From CAINVV01 sp037137375 (GTDB taxonomy: Bacteria > Bacteroidota > Bacteroidia > Bacteroidales > Prolixibacteraceae), in assembly GCA_037137375.1 (NCBI GenBank), contig JBAXKJ010000009.1:1-64000 (forward strand): 64,000 nucleotides of DNA, read 5' to 3'. The notes beneath the pieces are model-generated. The model had not been told where the DNA came from and ran no database searches. It was given only the letters and a program-made list of their open reading frames with translations. This document shows, one piece after another, positions 36,395 to 45,224 of this stretch. Positions within the stretch are counted from its first letter, which is position 1, and every line of letters begins with the position of its first letter. A program made the translations under genes and the position numbers.

Positions 36395-37714
36395 TTAGTA
36401 CAAATTAATACCCAACGCCGATTTCAGTCTGTAACCTGTCAATACCCTTTCAATTTTGGCTTTCAGGTACAACAGGCTGCTTTCTGCTACGGTATTCTCG
36501 GCATCCAGCAGATCAAGATTGGTAAGGGTACCCGATTTAAATTTCAACTCAGCCAATTCCAGTGCCTTTGTGGCCTGGGACAGTTGCATCCCGAAGAGCT
36601 CCGTTTTGGAGATGGCGGCCTTCATAGTATTGATACTTTCCATTACTTCATTGGTGATGGATCTTTTGGTGAGATCAATTTCCTGTCCGACAGATCTTAA
36701 GGCAGATCCTGCCAACTGAGTGTTCAGGCTCGTCCTGTTCGCATCAAAAATCGGTATCAGCAGGCTCAAGCCCACGGCATAATTTGCCTTTGGCTTTTCT
36801 TGCTCGGGAATGTAGCCATTTTTCCATCCACCAGCTGCAAAGGCAGAGAGAACAGGCTTTTCATGCAGTTTAACCAGATCCTGGTAAGCCTGCGTAACGA
36901 CCATTTTCTTTTCCGCGATCTTCAGTTCATTGCGGTTGTTTAAGGCAATGCTGATGAGTGAATCTTCGTTAAAAGGGAACAATTCGTTTCTTAACGCGTT
37001 TTTAACCCGGTGCCGGGAAGTCGCACTTTCTCCCAAAAGCATGTTCAGGTAGGAGTTCTGCAGGCTCAGGGCAGTGATCACATCAGTTTTCTGGCTTTCA
37101 ACATTGGAAATACGAACTTTCGTACTGAGAATTTCGTATTGGGTTGCCGAACCAGTTTCCGCTTTCTTTTCCACATTTTTCAAGTGCTGTGCCAGGGTGG
37201 CCAGTTGCTGATCTTTAATGGAGACAGCTTCCTGGTAAAAAAGAAGATTAAAATAGCAGCCAATCACGGCAAGTGACATCTTCTGTTTTACCTGATCCAT
37301 ACCCAGGGAAACGAGTTGCTTGCTTTTTTCCTCGTATTCAATGTTTTTCTTGGTTTTTCCAAAATCAGTGATGGTCTGATTGATGTTAACAGACGCATTT
37401 ACAGGATTATGCGGGGCTAGGGAGAAACTGCCCACATCCGGAAGAGTCAGCGAAGGGACAGGACCTATATGGGAAAAAGATCCCGTCGCCATGGCATTTG
37501 GCAGGTAAGCAGTACGGGCCAGCTCAATTTTAAGATCCGCCGCGGTGAGCGCTTCGGCTGCCTGCTGAATGGTCGGATAAGTCAGCATCACTTTATTAAT
37601 CAAGGGTGTAAGCTCGAGTGAATCGCTGGCAATAGTCTGACAAAATCCTCTTCCGGCAAAAGTCAGTATCAACAGGCATGCCATTAATATCTGACGAAAT
37701 TTTTTGTTTATCAT
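36395..37714 (-). CDS. TolC-family outer-membrane efflux protein
   Basis: A 439-residue outer-membrane channel with signal peptide ending GRGFCQ. The two OEP repeats are recognisable: the first around EALTAADLKIELARTAYLPN with NASVNINQTITDFGKT, the second around VVTQAYQDLVKLHEKPVLSA with GLSLLIPIFDANR. The C-terminal coiled-coil motif ALELAELKFKSGTLTNLDLL is characteristic. It starts two bases after the MFS stop, so it completes a HlyD-MFS-TolC tripartite efflux operon. Confidence 0.92.
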   Translation of the reverse strand: MINKKFRQILMACLLILTFAGRGFCQTIASDSLELTPLINKVMLTYPTIQQAAEALTAADLKIELARTAYLPNAMATGSFSHIGPVPSLTLPDVGSFSLAPHNPVNASVNINQTITDFGKTKKNIEYEEKSKQLVSLGMDQVKQKMSLAVIGCYFNLLFYQEAVSIKDQQLATLAQHLKNVEKKAETGSATQYEILSTKVRISNVESQKTDVITALSLQNSYLNMLLGESATSRHRVKNALRNELFPFNEDSLISIALNNRNELKIAEKKMVVTQAYQDLVKLHEKPVLSAFAAGGWKNGYIPEQEKPKANYAVGLSLLIPIFDANRTSLNTQLAGSALRSVGQEIDLTKRSITNEVMESINTMKAAISKTELFGMQLSQATKALELAELKFKSGTLTNLDLLDAENTVAESSLLYLKAKIERVLTGYRLKSALGINLY

Positions 37715-37716
37715 TG

Positions 37717-39327
37717 TTATGTTTTTATTTCTTTTTTCTTCTTCCTGACGCGCAGAAAGATTACTGGGATACCTCCGATTAGCGTCACGATGGCAGCAAC
37801 CAGAAAATCATCATTAACTCCCTCAATATAAGCCTGTTTGGTAACGTTAGAGACGATCATGTATTGAGATTGCATTCGTGCCGCAGCGACTGAACTTCCC
37901 GCATTATGAACGAATGAGGCACTCATATTTCTTGCTGTCGTCTGGTAAACCGGCGAATTGACATCAAGCGCCCCTCCATATTGTTGGGCATGGTAATTTA
38001 CCCTGGTGGTCAGGAAAGTAGCCAGGATGGCCACGCCAAAACTCCCACCTAACTGTCTGACAACATTATTGATACCAGATGCCTGTGCCATCTTGTCTTT
38101 TGGAATATCGACCAGGGCGACTGCCATTAACGCAGTATAAACGATCCCCATTCCGAATCCGCGGATGTAAAGCGGTAACATAATCGCCGAATGTTCTGTC
38201 AGAAAGGATAGGTGCCCATTCAGGTAAAAACTAAACGACATCAGCAGAATCCCTAGGATGATGGGTATTTTGGCATTAATTTTCCCGGTTACATAGCCGG
38301 CAATCGGGGCCACCATTCCCTGGATGATACCGACCGGTAGAAATACAGAGCCTGACTGTAAGGCCGTGTATCCCAACGAATTCTGTAAATATAATGGCAA
38401 AAGGAAAGTGCTGCCGAACATCCCTATCCCGAAGAGAAATATAATTAACGAGCTGATCCCGAAATTCAGATTTCCTAGTAGCCGAAGTTCAATCATCGGA
38501 TTTTTCACCACAAACTCAGCAGTAATAAATACTGCAAAGGCAATGATTGACAGGGCAAAGCAAATCAGAATATAAGGCGCCTTCCAGCCTTCCGGATTGG
38601 TAATCGCATTCCCTTCCGTGAGTGCAAAAAGGATGATAGGCAGAAAGAGACTCACGGAAATGAATCCGACAATATCGAATTTCCCTGTTCGCTTCTGCTT
38701 CATCTCCCTCTGAATCACGAGGGTAAAGATCATTCCAACGATGCCAATTGGCACATTGATATCGAAAATTAGCTGCCAGTTAAAATTATCTACCAGGAAA
38801 CCGCCGATCAGAGGTCCGAAGGAAACGGAAGCAGCGGCCGCGATGGACCAGAATCCTACCGCTAACCCACGCTGTTTCGGAGGAAATTCCCTCACGACAA
38901 TTGCCATTCCTAACGGTTGAATGATCCCTGCTCCTAAACCCTGGATAACCCGCGAAAAGATCAGCATATTTTCATTGTTCGACATACCGCACATGAACGA
39001 TCCGAGGGTAAACACAAACATCCCCCAAAAATACATTTTCTTGTAGCCAAAATGATCAGCAAGCCAGGCAGAAGCCGGAAGCATTACTGCAAGTGCAAGC
39101 ATGTAAGCAGTTAATACCCATTCAATTGTATCAAGACCAATACCGAATGAAGCCATCATCTTTGGCAGGGCCACATTGACAATAGTCGCATCCAGCACAG
39201 CCATGAAAGTACCGATCATGATGTTGGCCAGAACGAACCATTTGTACCAGTCGTGGCTCGGATGCCACTTCGAATAGCGGTTTCTGATCAGAACCCTGAT
39301 CCTATGCGAGGGAGTCGCTTTCCGCAT
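37717..39327 (-). CDS. DHA2-family MFS multidrug exporter (EmrB/QacA type)
   Basis: A 536-residue inner-membrane drug:proton antiporter with 14 predicted membrane spans. The N-terminus contains the family motif MAVLDATIVNVALPKMMASF, followed by TIEWVLTAYMLALAVMLPAS and motif A WLADHFGYKKMYFWG. The long non-membrane tail has the NVTKQAYIEGVNDDF stretch typical of EmrB. Its ATG shares one base with the HlyD stop (TAATG), which indicates translational coupling. A transcription regulator, often found beside such operons, is absent here. Confidence 0.93.
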   Translation of the reverse strand: MRKATPSHRIRVLIRNRYSKWHPSHDWYKWFVLANIMIGTFMAVLDATIVNVALPKMMASFGIGLDTIEWVLTAYMLALAVMLPASAWLADHFGYKKMYFWGMFVFTLGSFMCGMSNNENMLIFSRVIQGLGAGIIQPLGMAIVVREFPPKQRGLAVGFWSIAAAASVSFGPLIGGFLVDNFNWQLIFDINVPIGIVGMIFTLVIQREMKQKRTGKFDIVGFISVSLFLPIILFALTEGNAITNPEGWKAPYILICFALSIIAFAVFITAEFVVKNPMIELRLLGNLNFGISSLIIFLFGIGMFGSTFLLPLYLQNSLGYTALQSGSVFLPVGIIQGMVAPIAGYVTGKINAKIPIILGILLMSFSFYLNGHLSFLTEHSAIMLPLYIRGFGMGIVYTALMAVALVDIPKDKMAQASGINNVVRQLGGSFGVAILATFLTTRVNYHAQQYGGALDVNSPVYQTTARNMSASFVHNAGSSVAAARMQSQYMIVSNVTKQAYIEGVNDDFLVAAIVTLIGGIPVIFLRVRKKKKEIKT

Positions 39328-40340
39328 TATTTATCCTTTAAAATTTTAACCACTACCGACATTCCCGGCAGGATTCCTAATTTCTTAATATCTGACCCTA
39401 TCTCATCACTATCGATGGAAATCTTAACAGGAACGCGCTGGGTTACTTTCGTGAAGTTGCCTGAAGCATTATTGGCAGGAATGAGCGAAAACAAGGCTGC
39501 CGTTGAAGCGCCGACATAGAAGATCTTCCCATTGAATACCCTGTCGCCAAAGGCGTCAATGGTGAATTTTGCTGTTTGGCCCATCCGCAATTCCGAAACC
39601 TTAGTTTCTTCCAGATAGACAATTACCCATCTTCCCGTCTTGCCTGTTAGGGAGAATACCGATTGACCCGGCTGAACGATATCACCGGCAAGCAACCATC
39701 TCTTGGAGATGATCCCATCAAAAGGAGCAAAGAGTTTAGTGTGCGTCAGCTGTGTTTGGATGACCTGGATCTGGGCATTCGCAAGTCCAATGGACGAATT
39801 GGCACTTTCAATCTGGGCTTTGGAAACGGAAAGTTGTGATTTGGCAGCCTCCAGTTGGGCCTTCGTCGTTTCCCAAGCCTTCTTGAAATGATCGAATTGT
39901 TCCTTGGTAATTACATCACCAGCTATCTGAGCCTTGGCTCGATCGAGATCTTCTTTAGCCTTTTCGTTGGAAACTTCGTAGACTTTGATGGTCTGCGTGT
40001 CGAAATTAAGCTTGGCTCTGGCCTGATCCAACTGAGAATTTGCCTGCTCCATCAAGGCTAAAGTCTGGTTCTTTTGAGCCAGAAAGTCCAGACTGTCCAA
40101 TTCAACCAGCAGGGTATTTTTCCTTACCGTATCTCCTTCTGCGGCATAAAGATGTGTAATCCTGCCCAAAATTTTCGATCCAATCTGAACATTATCTGAC
40201 TCAATATGAGCATCATCAGTGGAGATGTACTTAGTATAATCACTGTACCAATACCAGAATGCACTTCCAGTAATCAGGATAATCAGGAATAAAGGAATAT
40301 AGATTTTAATTCCTTTCTTTGAAGTTTCGCTTTGAGCCAT
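39327..40340 (-). CDS. HlyD/EmrA-family periplasmic adaptor of the efflux pump
   Basis: About 337 residues: a short cytoplasmic N-terminus, one membrane anchor (IYIPLFLIILITGSAFWYWY), a lipoyl-like half motif (VQIGSKILGRITHLYAAEGD), a long coiled coil rich in Ala, Lys and Gln, the second half (THTKLFAPFDGIISKRWLLA) and a beta-barrel domain. The ATG at 40340 is used; a longer reading from 40376 adds 12 residues without matching the family. It links the MFS pump to the TolC channel. First gene of the operon. Confidence 0.92.
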   Translation of the reverse strand: MAQSETSKKGIKIYIPLFLIILITGSAFWYWYSDYTKYISTDDAHIESDNVQIGSKILGRITHLYAAEGDTVRKNTLLVELDSLDFLAQKNQTLALMEQANSQLDQARAKLNFDTQTIKVYEVSNEKAKEDLDRAKAQIAGDVITKEQFDHFKKAWETTKAQLEAAKSQLSVSKAQIESANSSIGLANAQIQVIQTQLTHTKLFAPFDGIISKRWLLAGDIVQPGQSVFSLTGKTGRWVIVYLEETKVSELRMGQTAKFTIDAFGDRVFNGKIFYVGASTAALFSLIPANNASGNFTKVTQRVPVKISIDSDEIGSDIKKLGILPGMSVVVKILKDK

Positions 40341-40387
40341 TGTTCTATAATTATTGTCGTTATTGGGTCTCCACACAAATTGCGGTG

Positions 40388-40395
40388 CAAATTTA
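40388..40395 (-). promoter_or_regulatory. candidate -7 box of the efflux operon
   Basis: Minus-strand TAAATTTG matches TAnnTTTG, 48 bases upstream of the hlyD-type ATG. No TTTG at the expected -33 distance is seen, so confidence is limited. Confidence 0.4.
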
Positions 40396-40493
40396 GTCGT
40401 TTAACGGACAAATAAATCCGTGTGGTTCATTTTTTTACTGCACTTCAACCATTTCGTGAATTTTAAAGGAGGGCAGGCCATGCAAAAACTTTT

Positions 40494-40501
40494 TAACTTT
40501 G
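40494..40501 (+). promoter_or_regulatory. candidate -7 box of the DUF4056-like gene
   Basis: TAACTTTG matches TAnnTTTG and ends 22 bases before the ATG at 40524. No good -33 TTTG is found at 19-21 bases. Confidence 0.4.
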
Positions 40502-40523
40502 CCCGATTGAAAATATTTCTGAT

Positions 40524-41573
40524 ATGTTAAATAAAAGAACGATTGCAATTTTTATAGCCTGCTGTTTTATCAGCACCTTATCAGCAAAAGCGCCTGTATT
40601 CACTGAAAAGGACTATTTAAACCACCCTCCCCGTATTATTCGTACCTGCTGTGCATTTGGAACCGATTTAAAGGTTTCAATCATGCCTTTTTACAGGTAT
40701 ACGATGCTCACGGGAGTGAATGAACTGGGAACACATCATTACCTGGGCAGCAAGTCAGAAAAAAATGGTATTTTATATACGAAGAGGGGCGGATTCATCG
40801 ATTTTGGCCACCTGCGCGACATCATCGACTGGACGGCTTACCTCTATAACACTGAAAAAAAGAGTCAGGCAGAAGGTCAAATTTCCCTCCATCTGGGTTT
40901 TGAAGCGGGTGTGAAATCTCTGGTAATCAAGATCCCAGCTTCAGAAAAAGATGAAAATTTGCTGACTATTGCTGGCAGAATGGCATACGACCTTTCTATC
41001 TGGCATGAAATCACCTCCTGGTTTGGCGCTTCAGCCGTTCCACTGGTTTCAGAGAAATTCTCCAGTTTCTCGGTAGAAGATGCCTATTCAAACTTGTTGG
41101 GAAGTAGGATCGCTGTGGAAGCCATAAAAAGCGATCTACCTTTTGAACAAGCGGTTACAGAAATTATCAAGCGGACACTTACCGAGCTGGAGGCTGTTCC
41201 TACTATGCAGGACAGTTATCAGGCGATGGAAGATGTCAGGGAAATCTGGTGGACCAGAAAAAAACACCTTCCTAACAATAAAGTAATGATTCAAAGGCAG
41301 TTGGGGGTATACACCGCCCTCTCCCCAATGCTCGTTCCGGGATGGGAAAGTAAGACCGGGACACCCTTAAAAATGGAGGTTCCGGAAATGACCAATGACG
41401 GCATTCCACTATCCGAATTCTATACTTTGATCATTAACAAGAACAATAAAATACCGGTGAAGCGAATTTTTCCTGACCGACAGAACCGAACGGTCACACA
41501 AAACGATTTTACCCGCATCATCGCATACATCGCCATTGGGATGCAAAGATCCCATATTCTTTTCCTGATCTAA
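40524..41573 (+). CDS. DUF4056-like exported protein of unknown function
   Basis: A 349-residue protein with signal peptide ending STLSAKA. It carries a set of segments that I associate with DUF4056: PPRIIRTCCAFG (residues 35-46), NELGTHHYLG, RGGFIDFGHLRDIIDWT (about 88-104) and WHEITSWFG (160-168). The conserved His96, His161 and Glu162 could bind a metal, but this is only suggested by pattern. Its stop is 10 bases before the maf start, so the two genes are probably co-transcribed. Function unknown; possibly an exported hydrolase. Confidence 0.6.
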   Translation: MLNKRTIAIFIACCFISTLSAKAPVFTEKDYLNHPPRIIRTCCAFGTDLKVSIMPFYRYTMLTGVNELGTHHYLGSKSEKNGILYTKRGGFIDFGHLRDIIDWTAYLYNTEKKSQAEGQISLHLGFEAGVKSLVIKIPASEKDENLLTIAGRMAYDLSIWHEITSWFGASAVPLVSEKFSSFSVEDAYSNLLGSRIAVEAIKSDLPFEQAVTEIIKRTLTELEAVPTMQDSYQAMEDVREIWWTRKKHLPNNKVMIQRQLGVYTALSPMLVPGWESKTGTPLKMEVPEMTNDGIPLSEFYTLIINKNNKIPVKRIFPDRQNRTVTQNDFTRIIAYIAIGMQRSHILFLI

Positions 41574-41601
41574 AGACAGCAAATTGAAAGACAGCAAATT
41601 A
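41572..41601 (+). repeat. 15-bp tandem duplication at the DUF4056/maf junction
   Basis: The unit aaagacagcaaatt plus one base (g in copy one, a in copy two) is repeated twice. It overlaps the upstream stop codon, and the TTG used as the maf start is at the end of the first copy. Both copies read KDSKL in the maf frame. Confidence 0.9.
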
Positions 41602-42177
41602 ACCGATCATCTTTCCGAATATTCGTTGATTCTGGGATCTCAGTCACCCAGAAGAAAGGAGCTCTTTGCCGGTCTGCATATTCCTTTTTTGGTGGAGGTC
41701 AGGGAGACCGATGAGAACTATCCAATGAATATGAATCCCCTTGAAGTTCCTGAGTTTCTGGCAGTATTAAAGAGTACCCCCTTTAAGCAGGATTTCAGGC
41801 AGAACGACCTGCTCATTACAGCTGATACAATTGTTTTAATTGAGGATCAGATACTTGGAAAGCCTCTTGATTACGGACATGCCTTCGAAATGCTGCGGAA
41901 ACTCTCAGGTAAGAAGCATGTGGTCATCACCGGCGTATGCCTTACCTCAGCAGAAAAGCAGATCACCTTCGCCGACCATACCGATGTGTGGTTCAAGAAC
42001 TTATCAGACGATGAGATAGATTATTACCTGACGCACTTCAAGCCATTCGATAAGGCCGGATCTTATGGAGTTCAGGAATGGATTGGTTATGTCGCGATCG
42101 AAAGGATTGAAGGATCCTATTATAACGTGATGGGGTTGCCGATTCAAAGACTTTATGAGGAGCTTCTGAAATTCTGA
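41584..42177 (+). CDS. maf: Maf-family nucleotide pyrophosphatase
   Basis: A 197-residue cytosolic enzyme that hydrolyses non-canonical nucleoside triphosphates such as dTTP/UTP or m7GTP. The signature SQSPRRKELFAGL (Ser-x-Arg-Arg at residues 21-24) and the metal-binding LITADTIVLIEDQILGKP are clear, followed by GKKHVVITGVCL and DKAGSYGVQEWIG. The only usable start is TTG at 41584, because an in-frame stop lies just upstream and the next Met is beyond the active-site loop. The start is inside a 15-bp duplication. Confidence 0.9.
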   Translation: MKDSKLTDHLSEYSLILGSQSPRRKELFAGLHIPFLVEVRETDENYPMNMNPLEVPEFLAVLKSTPFKQDFRQNDLLITADTIVLIEDQILGKPLDYGHAFEMLRKLSGKKHVVITGVCLTSAEKQITFADHTDVWFKNLSDDEIDYYLTHFKPFDKAGSYGVQEWIGYVAIERIEGSYYNVMGLPIQRLYEELLKF

Positions 42178-42184
42178 AACCAGG

Positions 42185-43267
42185 CTATTTTTCGGTACGA
42201 AGCAGGCCTGATTTTTTTAGCAGTTGGTATTCGTGTTCAAAATTGGGCGTAAAGACCCCCTTTCCCAGGTTTTGCTCAACTTCAGTGAATTTCCAGAACT
42301 TGCCATCGGTTATCTCCGCTGAACCTGCCGGATCTGGCTTTCCCTGGTAACTGATGAAGCTATAAACCAGTTCGGATTCGATATCTGTCTTCCAAACGTA
42401 TCTAAGAGCAGGAACCGGCTCAAAATCCTGCAGACCAATCTCTTCCATAGCTTCACGCCTGAGAGACGCCTCAATGGATTCACCATAAGCTAGATGGCCG
42501 CCAACCGCTGTATCCCATTTCCCCGGCTGAATCAACTTGTCTTCTGCCCGTTTCTGTAGATAGATGGTCCGGAAATGACCCAGCAAGTGCAAATGCACTA
42601 CCGGATGAAGTGTCTTGGAACCATTGTGGCAGTACGAACGAAGCGCTTTCCCAAGGATATTACCCTGTTCGTCGACCATCGGAAGCCATTCTTCTGCATC
42701 CTGGTAAGCCTCAGTTACCCTTTTGGGGCGCAAGAATTTATGCCTGAGCAGTTCGAAACCCATGTATGCCCCCATCATGATAAAGAGGGCGAAACTGCTG
42801 ATAAATGCCCAGATTTCTTTGCTGAGAAAGAAGGCCGCCCATAGGACCATCAAGGTATGGATAAGCGTAATCCAGAAAATGACCCAAAGATTGCGCCTGA
42901 AAAGTTCTTTCTTTTCTCCTTCTAATTTAAGGTCACCCAGGTAACGCTGAGACATTGATCCTAAAGGGTCTATCCTGGTAAAGAGTGATAAGGAAAGCAA
43001 AGCCAGCAGCATGAGATCAATCATCGCAGGTTTTACCTTGAAAAAAATTTCGTTTTCGAATAGATAGGAAAGTGCTGAAAGTAAGAGTAGTAAGAAGGTA
43101 TCCAGCAATACAAAACGGTCGAGCTTCCGGTCCTTGATCCAAGTGATGAGCAGTTCTGCGATTCCGATAGAAACAGCCACGATGAGACCAACCTTCATCC
43201 CCCATATCTCATCTGCCAGAATGAATACCAGCAGGGGGATTAAACCCGGTATCAGTTTCTTAATCAA
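42185..43267 (-). CDS. fusion of IspZ/YciB-like membrane domain and Nudix hydrolase
   Basis: A 360-residue protein. Residues 1-180 have five or six hydrophobic segments and the opening KKLIPGLIPLLVFILADEIWG, which resembles the septation protein IspZ/YciB family. Residues about 190-355 are a Nudix hydrolase of the isopentenyl-diphosphate-isomerase-like type, with WLPMVDEQGNILGKALRSYC and a complete Nudix box at 257-279 (GX5EX7REUXEEXGU; key Glu275 and Glu276). The start is TTG at 43267: an in-frame stop lies upstream and an ATG start at residue 24 would destroy the first membrane segment. It follows the FKBP gene by six bases. Its substrate is unknown; a membrane-tethered pyrophosphatase is inferred. 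Confidence 0.8.
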   Translation of the reverse strand: MIKKLIPGLIPLLVFILADEIWGMKVGLIVAVSIGIAELLITWIKDRKLDRFVLLDTFLLLLLSALSYLFENEIFFKVKPAMIDLMLLALLSLSLFTRIDPLGSMSQRYLGDLKLEGEKKELFRRNLWVIFWITLIHTLMVLWAAFFLSKEIWAFISSFALFIMMGAYMGFELLRHKFLRPKRVTEAYQDAEEWLPMVDEQGNILGKALRSYCHNGSKTLHPVVHLHLLGHFRTIYLQKRAEDKLIQPGKWDTAVGGHLAYGESIEASLRREAMEEIGLQDFEPVPALRYVWKTDIESELVYSFISYQGKPDPAGSAEITDGKFWKFTEVEQNLGKGVFTPNFEHEYQLLKKSGLLRTEK

Positions 43268-43273
43268 AGCTTT

Positions 43274-43837
43274 CTAGTTCATTTTCAAGGGAAGAACAGG
43301 AACCTTCTGGATGGTCTTGAGGGTATCAGTGGAGCGGTAGACTTTGTATACCTTGACATAAAAAACAAGGGACGAATAAGCAGGAATAGAACTCTGGGTC
43401 TGCCCTGCGTAGGCATCTTTTGAAGGAATGACCCATTTCGCCTCACCCCCTTCTTTCATCAGTAAAATCGCTTCATCCCAACCGGCAATAACGGAACTGG
43501 TTCCTACCGTGAAACCGAAAGGTTCGTAATTTCCGGAGGAATCAAAATTATATCCGTCTTTAACTCCCAATGAATCATTGTCTTCAATCAGGTATCCCTT
43601 GTAGAAAACTTTCACATAATTGCCTGCAACAATTGCATTTCCGGTACCCGCCTTGGTCTCGATATAATACAAACCGGAAGCGGTAGGTGTGACATCCTTG
43701 TGGTATTTTGCGATATATTTAGCCAACAATACCTTTTCATCTGCTATGGCAATCTGGAGAGTCGTTTTGGTGCAGGAAGCAAGACCCAGCACCAATGTTG
43801 CCACAAAAACCAGAAATGTATATTTTCCCAACTTCAT
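43274..43837 (-). CDS. FKBP-type peptidyl-prolyl isomerase lipoprotein
   Basis: A 187-residue lipoprotein with lipobox GLASC (Cys22). The FKBP domain covers about residues 55-170, with GLYYIETKAGTGNAIVAGNY, VKVFYKGYLIEDN, SSVIAGWDEAILLMKEGGEA and PAYSSLVFYVKVYKV. The usual VIPGW is VIAGW here. It catalyses proline isomerisation in the periplasm and may assist folding of outer-membrane or secreted proteins. It is transcribed together with the IspZ-Nudix gene. Confidence 0.9.
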   Translation of the reverse strand: MKLGKYTFLVFVATLVLGLASCTKTTLQIAIADEKVLLAKYIAKYHKDVTPTASGLYYIETKAGTGNAIVAGNYVKVFYKGYLIEDNDSLGVKDGYNFDSSGNYEPFGFTVGTSSVIAGWDEAILLMKEGGEAKWVIPSKDAYAGQTQSSIPAYSSLVFYVKVYKVYRSTDTLKTIQKVPVLPLKMN

Positions 43838-43990
43838 CAGAATATTATTAACTTATTTGGGTTCAAAGCATGAACCGGGATGCAAGGATACAAAATGTTC
43901 GCGACCTACTCAACTTTTGACCGTTGATTTGAATTGAACGCTGCAAAATTAACCAAATTTAACCCTAAGCCAAACCTGAAACGATAAAAA

Positions 43991-45034
43991 TCAGGCTTCC
44001 TTTTGACTTTCTTCCTCAAGAATTCCGGCATACTGAGGAAGAAGACCGATTAGCTGATTAATCGCTTCAGCCAGAGATTTTCTGGATTCGCCCCCTGAGG
44101 CATTCCGGTGGCCACCTCCACTAAAATGACTGGCTGAAAACTCGTTGACGGCAAATCCTCCTTTGGAGCGAAATGAAATCTTTATTTTATCGTCATTCTC
44201 CATGAAGAAACTGGAGAAAACGATGCCTTTAATGGAGAGTGGATAATTTACAAAACCCTCTGTATCACCAATTTTGAAATTATATCTCCTTAATTCTTCA
44301 GCTGATAAGGCAATAACTGCCGTATGATATTCGGGGAATATTTGCATTTTTTCCGAAAGTGCAAATCCCAGCAAACGAAGCCTGTCCTCTGTATTGGTAT
44401 TAAACAACGCTTCCTGGATTCTGTACTGATCGGCTCCGTGCTCGATCAGGTTTGCCGTGGCTTTATATAGTTCCGGCCGTCTGGCGTTGTGACTGAATGA
44501 GGCCGTGTCCGCAATTATACCTGTCAGCAAGGCGCTCGCTCCGGGTGCATCCAACAGCTTTTCCCACCCCATTTTGACGATAAAATCATAGACCAGTTCA
44601 GCCGTTGAACTGACTCTGATGTCAGAAAACAAGTACGGGGTAACGATCAAAGGCTGAGGATGATGATCGATCAAAACAATGGTCTTATTAAGATTTTCCA
44701 CCTTGCTTTTCATCTTTCCCAACCTTTTCAAATCGTTAAAATCAAGCATAATAAGCAGGTCTGCCTTGCTGAATAATTGTCCCGCTTTCCGGACATTCTG
44801 TTCAAAAATTATCCAGTCATCATATTCTTTTAACCCTGGAAGGATCTGTGGAAAATTGGTTGGGAAAACAACTGTCGAATTAAAACCTGCATTTTTCAAT
44901 ACGCAGTTCAGACCGAGTGAAGATCCAAGTGCGTCCCCGTCCGGATTGGCGTGCGTAAGGATGACGATATTCTGTACTTTATCCTTCATCCAGGACAATA
45001 GTTCAAGGCATTTTTCGAAGTTAATATTGGTCAT
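43991..45034 (-). CDS. DHH-family phosphoesterase, NrnA-like (nanoRNase/pAp phosphatase)
   Basis: A 347-residue cytosolic enzyme that degrades short oligonucleotides or pAp. The DHH motifs are clear: ILTHANPDGDALGSSLGL (motif I), LIMLDFNDLKRLG (motif II), VLIDHHPQP (motif III) and ADTASFSHNARRPE (motif IV). The DHHA1 domain carries GGGHRNASGGE near the C-terminus. It is divergent from ndk. A -7-like TATTTTTG lies just upstream on the minus strand at 45066-45059. Confidence 0.92.
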   Translation of the reverse strand: MTNINFEKCLELLSWMKDKVQNIVILTHANPDGDALGSSLGLNCVLKNAGFNSTVVFPTNFPQILPGLKEYDDWIIFEQNVRKAGQLFSKADLLIMLDFNDLKRLGKMKSKVENLNKTIVLIDHHPQPLIVTPYLFSDIRVSSTAELVYDFIVKMGWEKLLDAPGASALLTGIIADTASFSHNARRPELYKATANLIEHGADQYRIQEALFNTNTEDRLRLLGFALSEKMQIFPEYHTAVIALSAEELRRYNFKIGDTEGFVNYPLSIKGIVFSSFFMENDDKIKISFRSKGGFAVNEFSASHFSGGGHRNASGGESRKSLAEAINQLIGLLPQYAGILEEESQKEA

Positions 45035-45058
45035 TATTCAATCATTTCAATTAAACCA

Positions 45059-45066
45059 CAAAAATA
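45059..45066 (-). promoter_or_regulatory. candidate -7 box of the nrnA-like gene
   Basis: Minus-strand TATTTTTG matches TAnnTTTG, 25 bases upstream of the ATG at 45034. No matching -33 box is visible. Confidence 0.4.
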
Positions 45067-45182
45067 GTCTATTCTTGTTCAATCGAGCCTATCAAAAAAT
45101 TAATTACCATGAATTCAGTACCCTGAATGTTCCTACCTCACCGTTAGCCTCCAAATTTCTCTGCATTTTGACGATTTATTTC

Positions 45183-45190
45183 TACTTTTG
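45183..45190 (+). promoter_or_regulatory. candidate -7 box of ndk
   Basis: TACTTTTG matches TAnnTTTG and ends 34 bases before the ndk ATG. A TTTG occurs at 45167-45170, but the 12-base spacer is too short for a standard -33 box. Confidence 0.45.
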
Positions 45191-45224
45191 AGCAAAAATT
45201 TTCTAACGTTTAAATCAGACAAAA

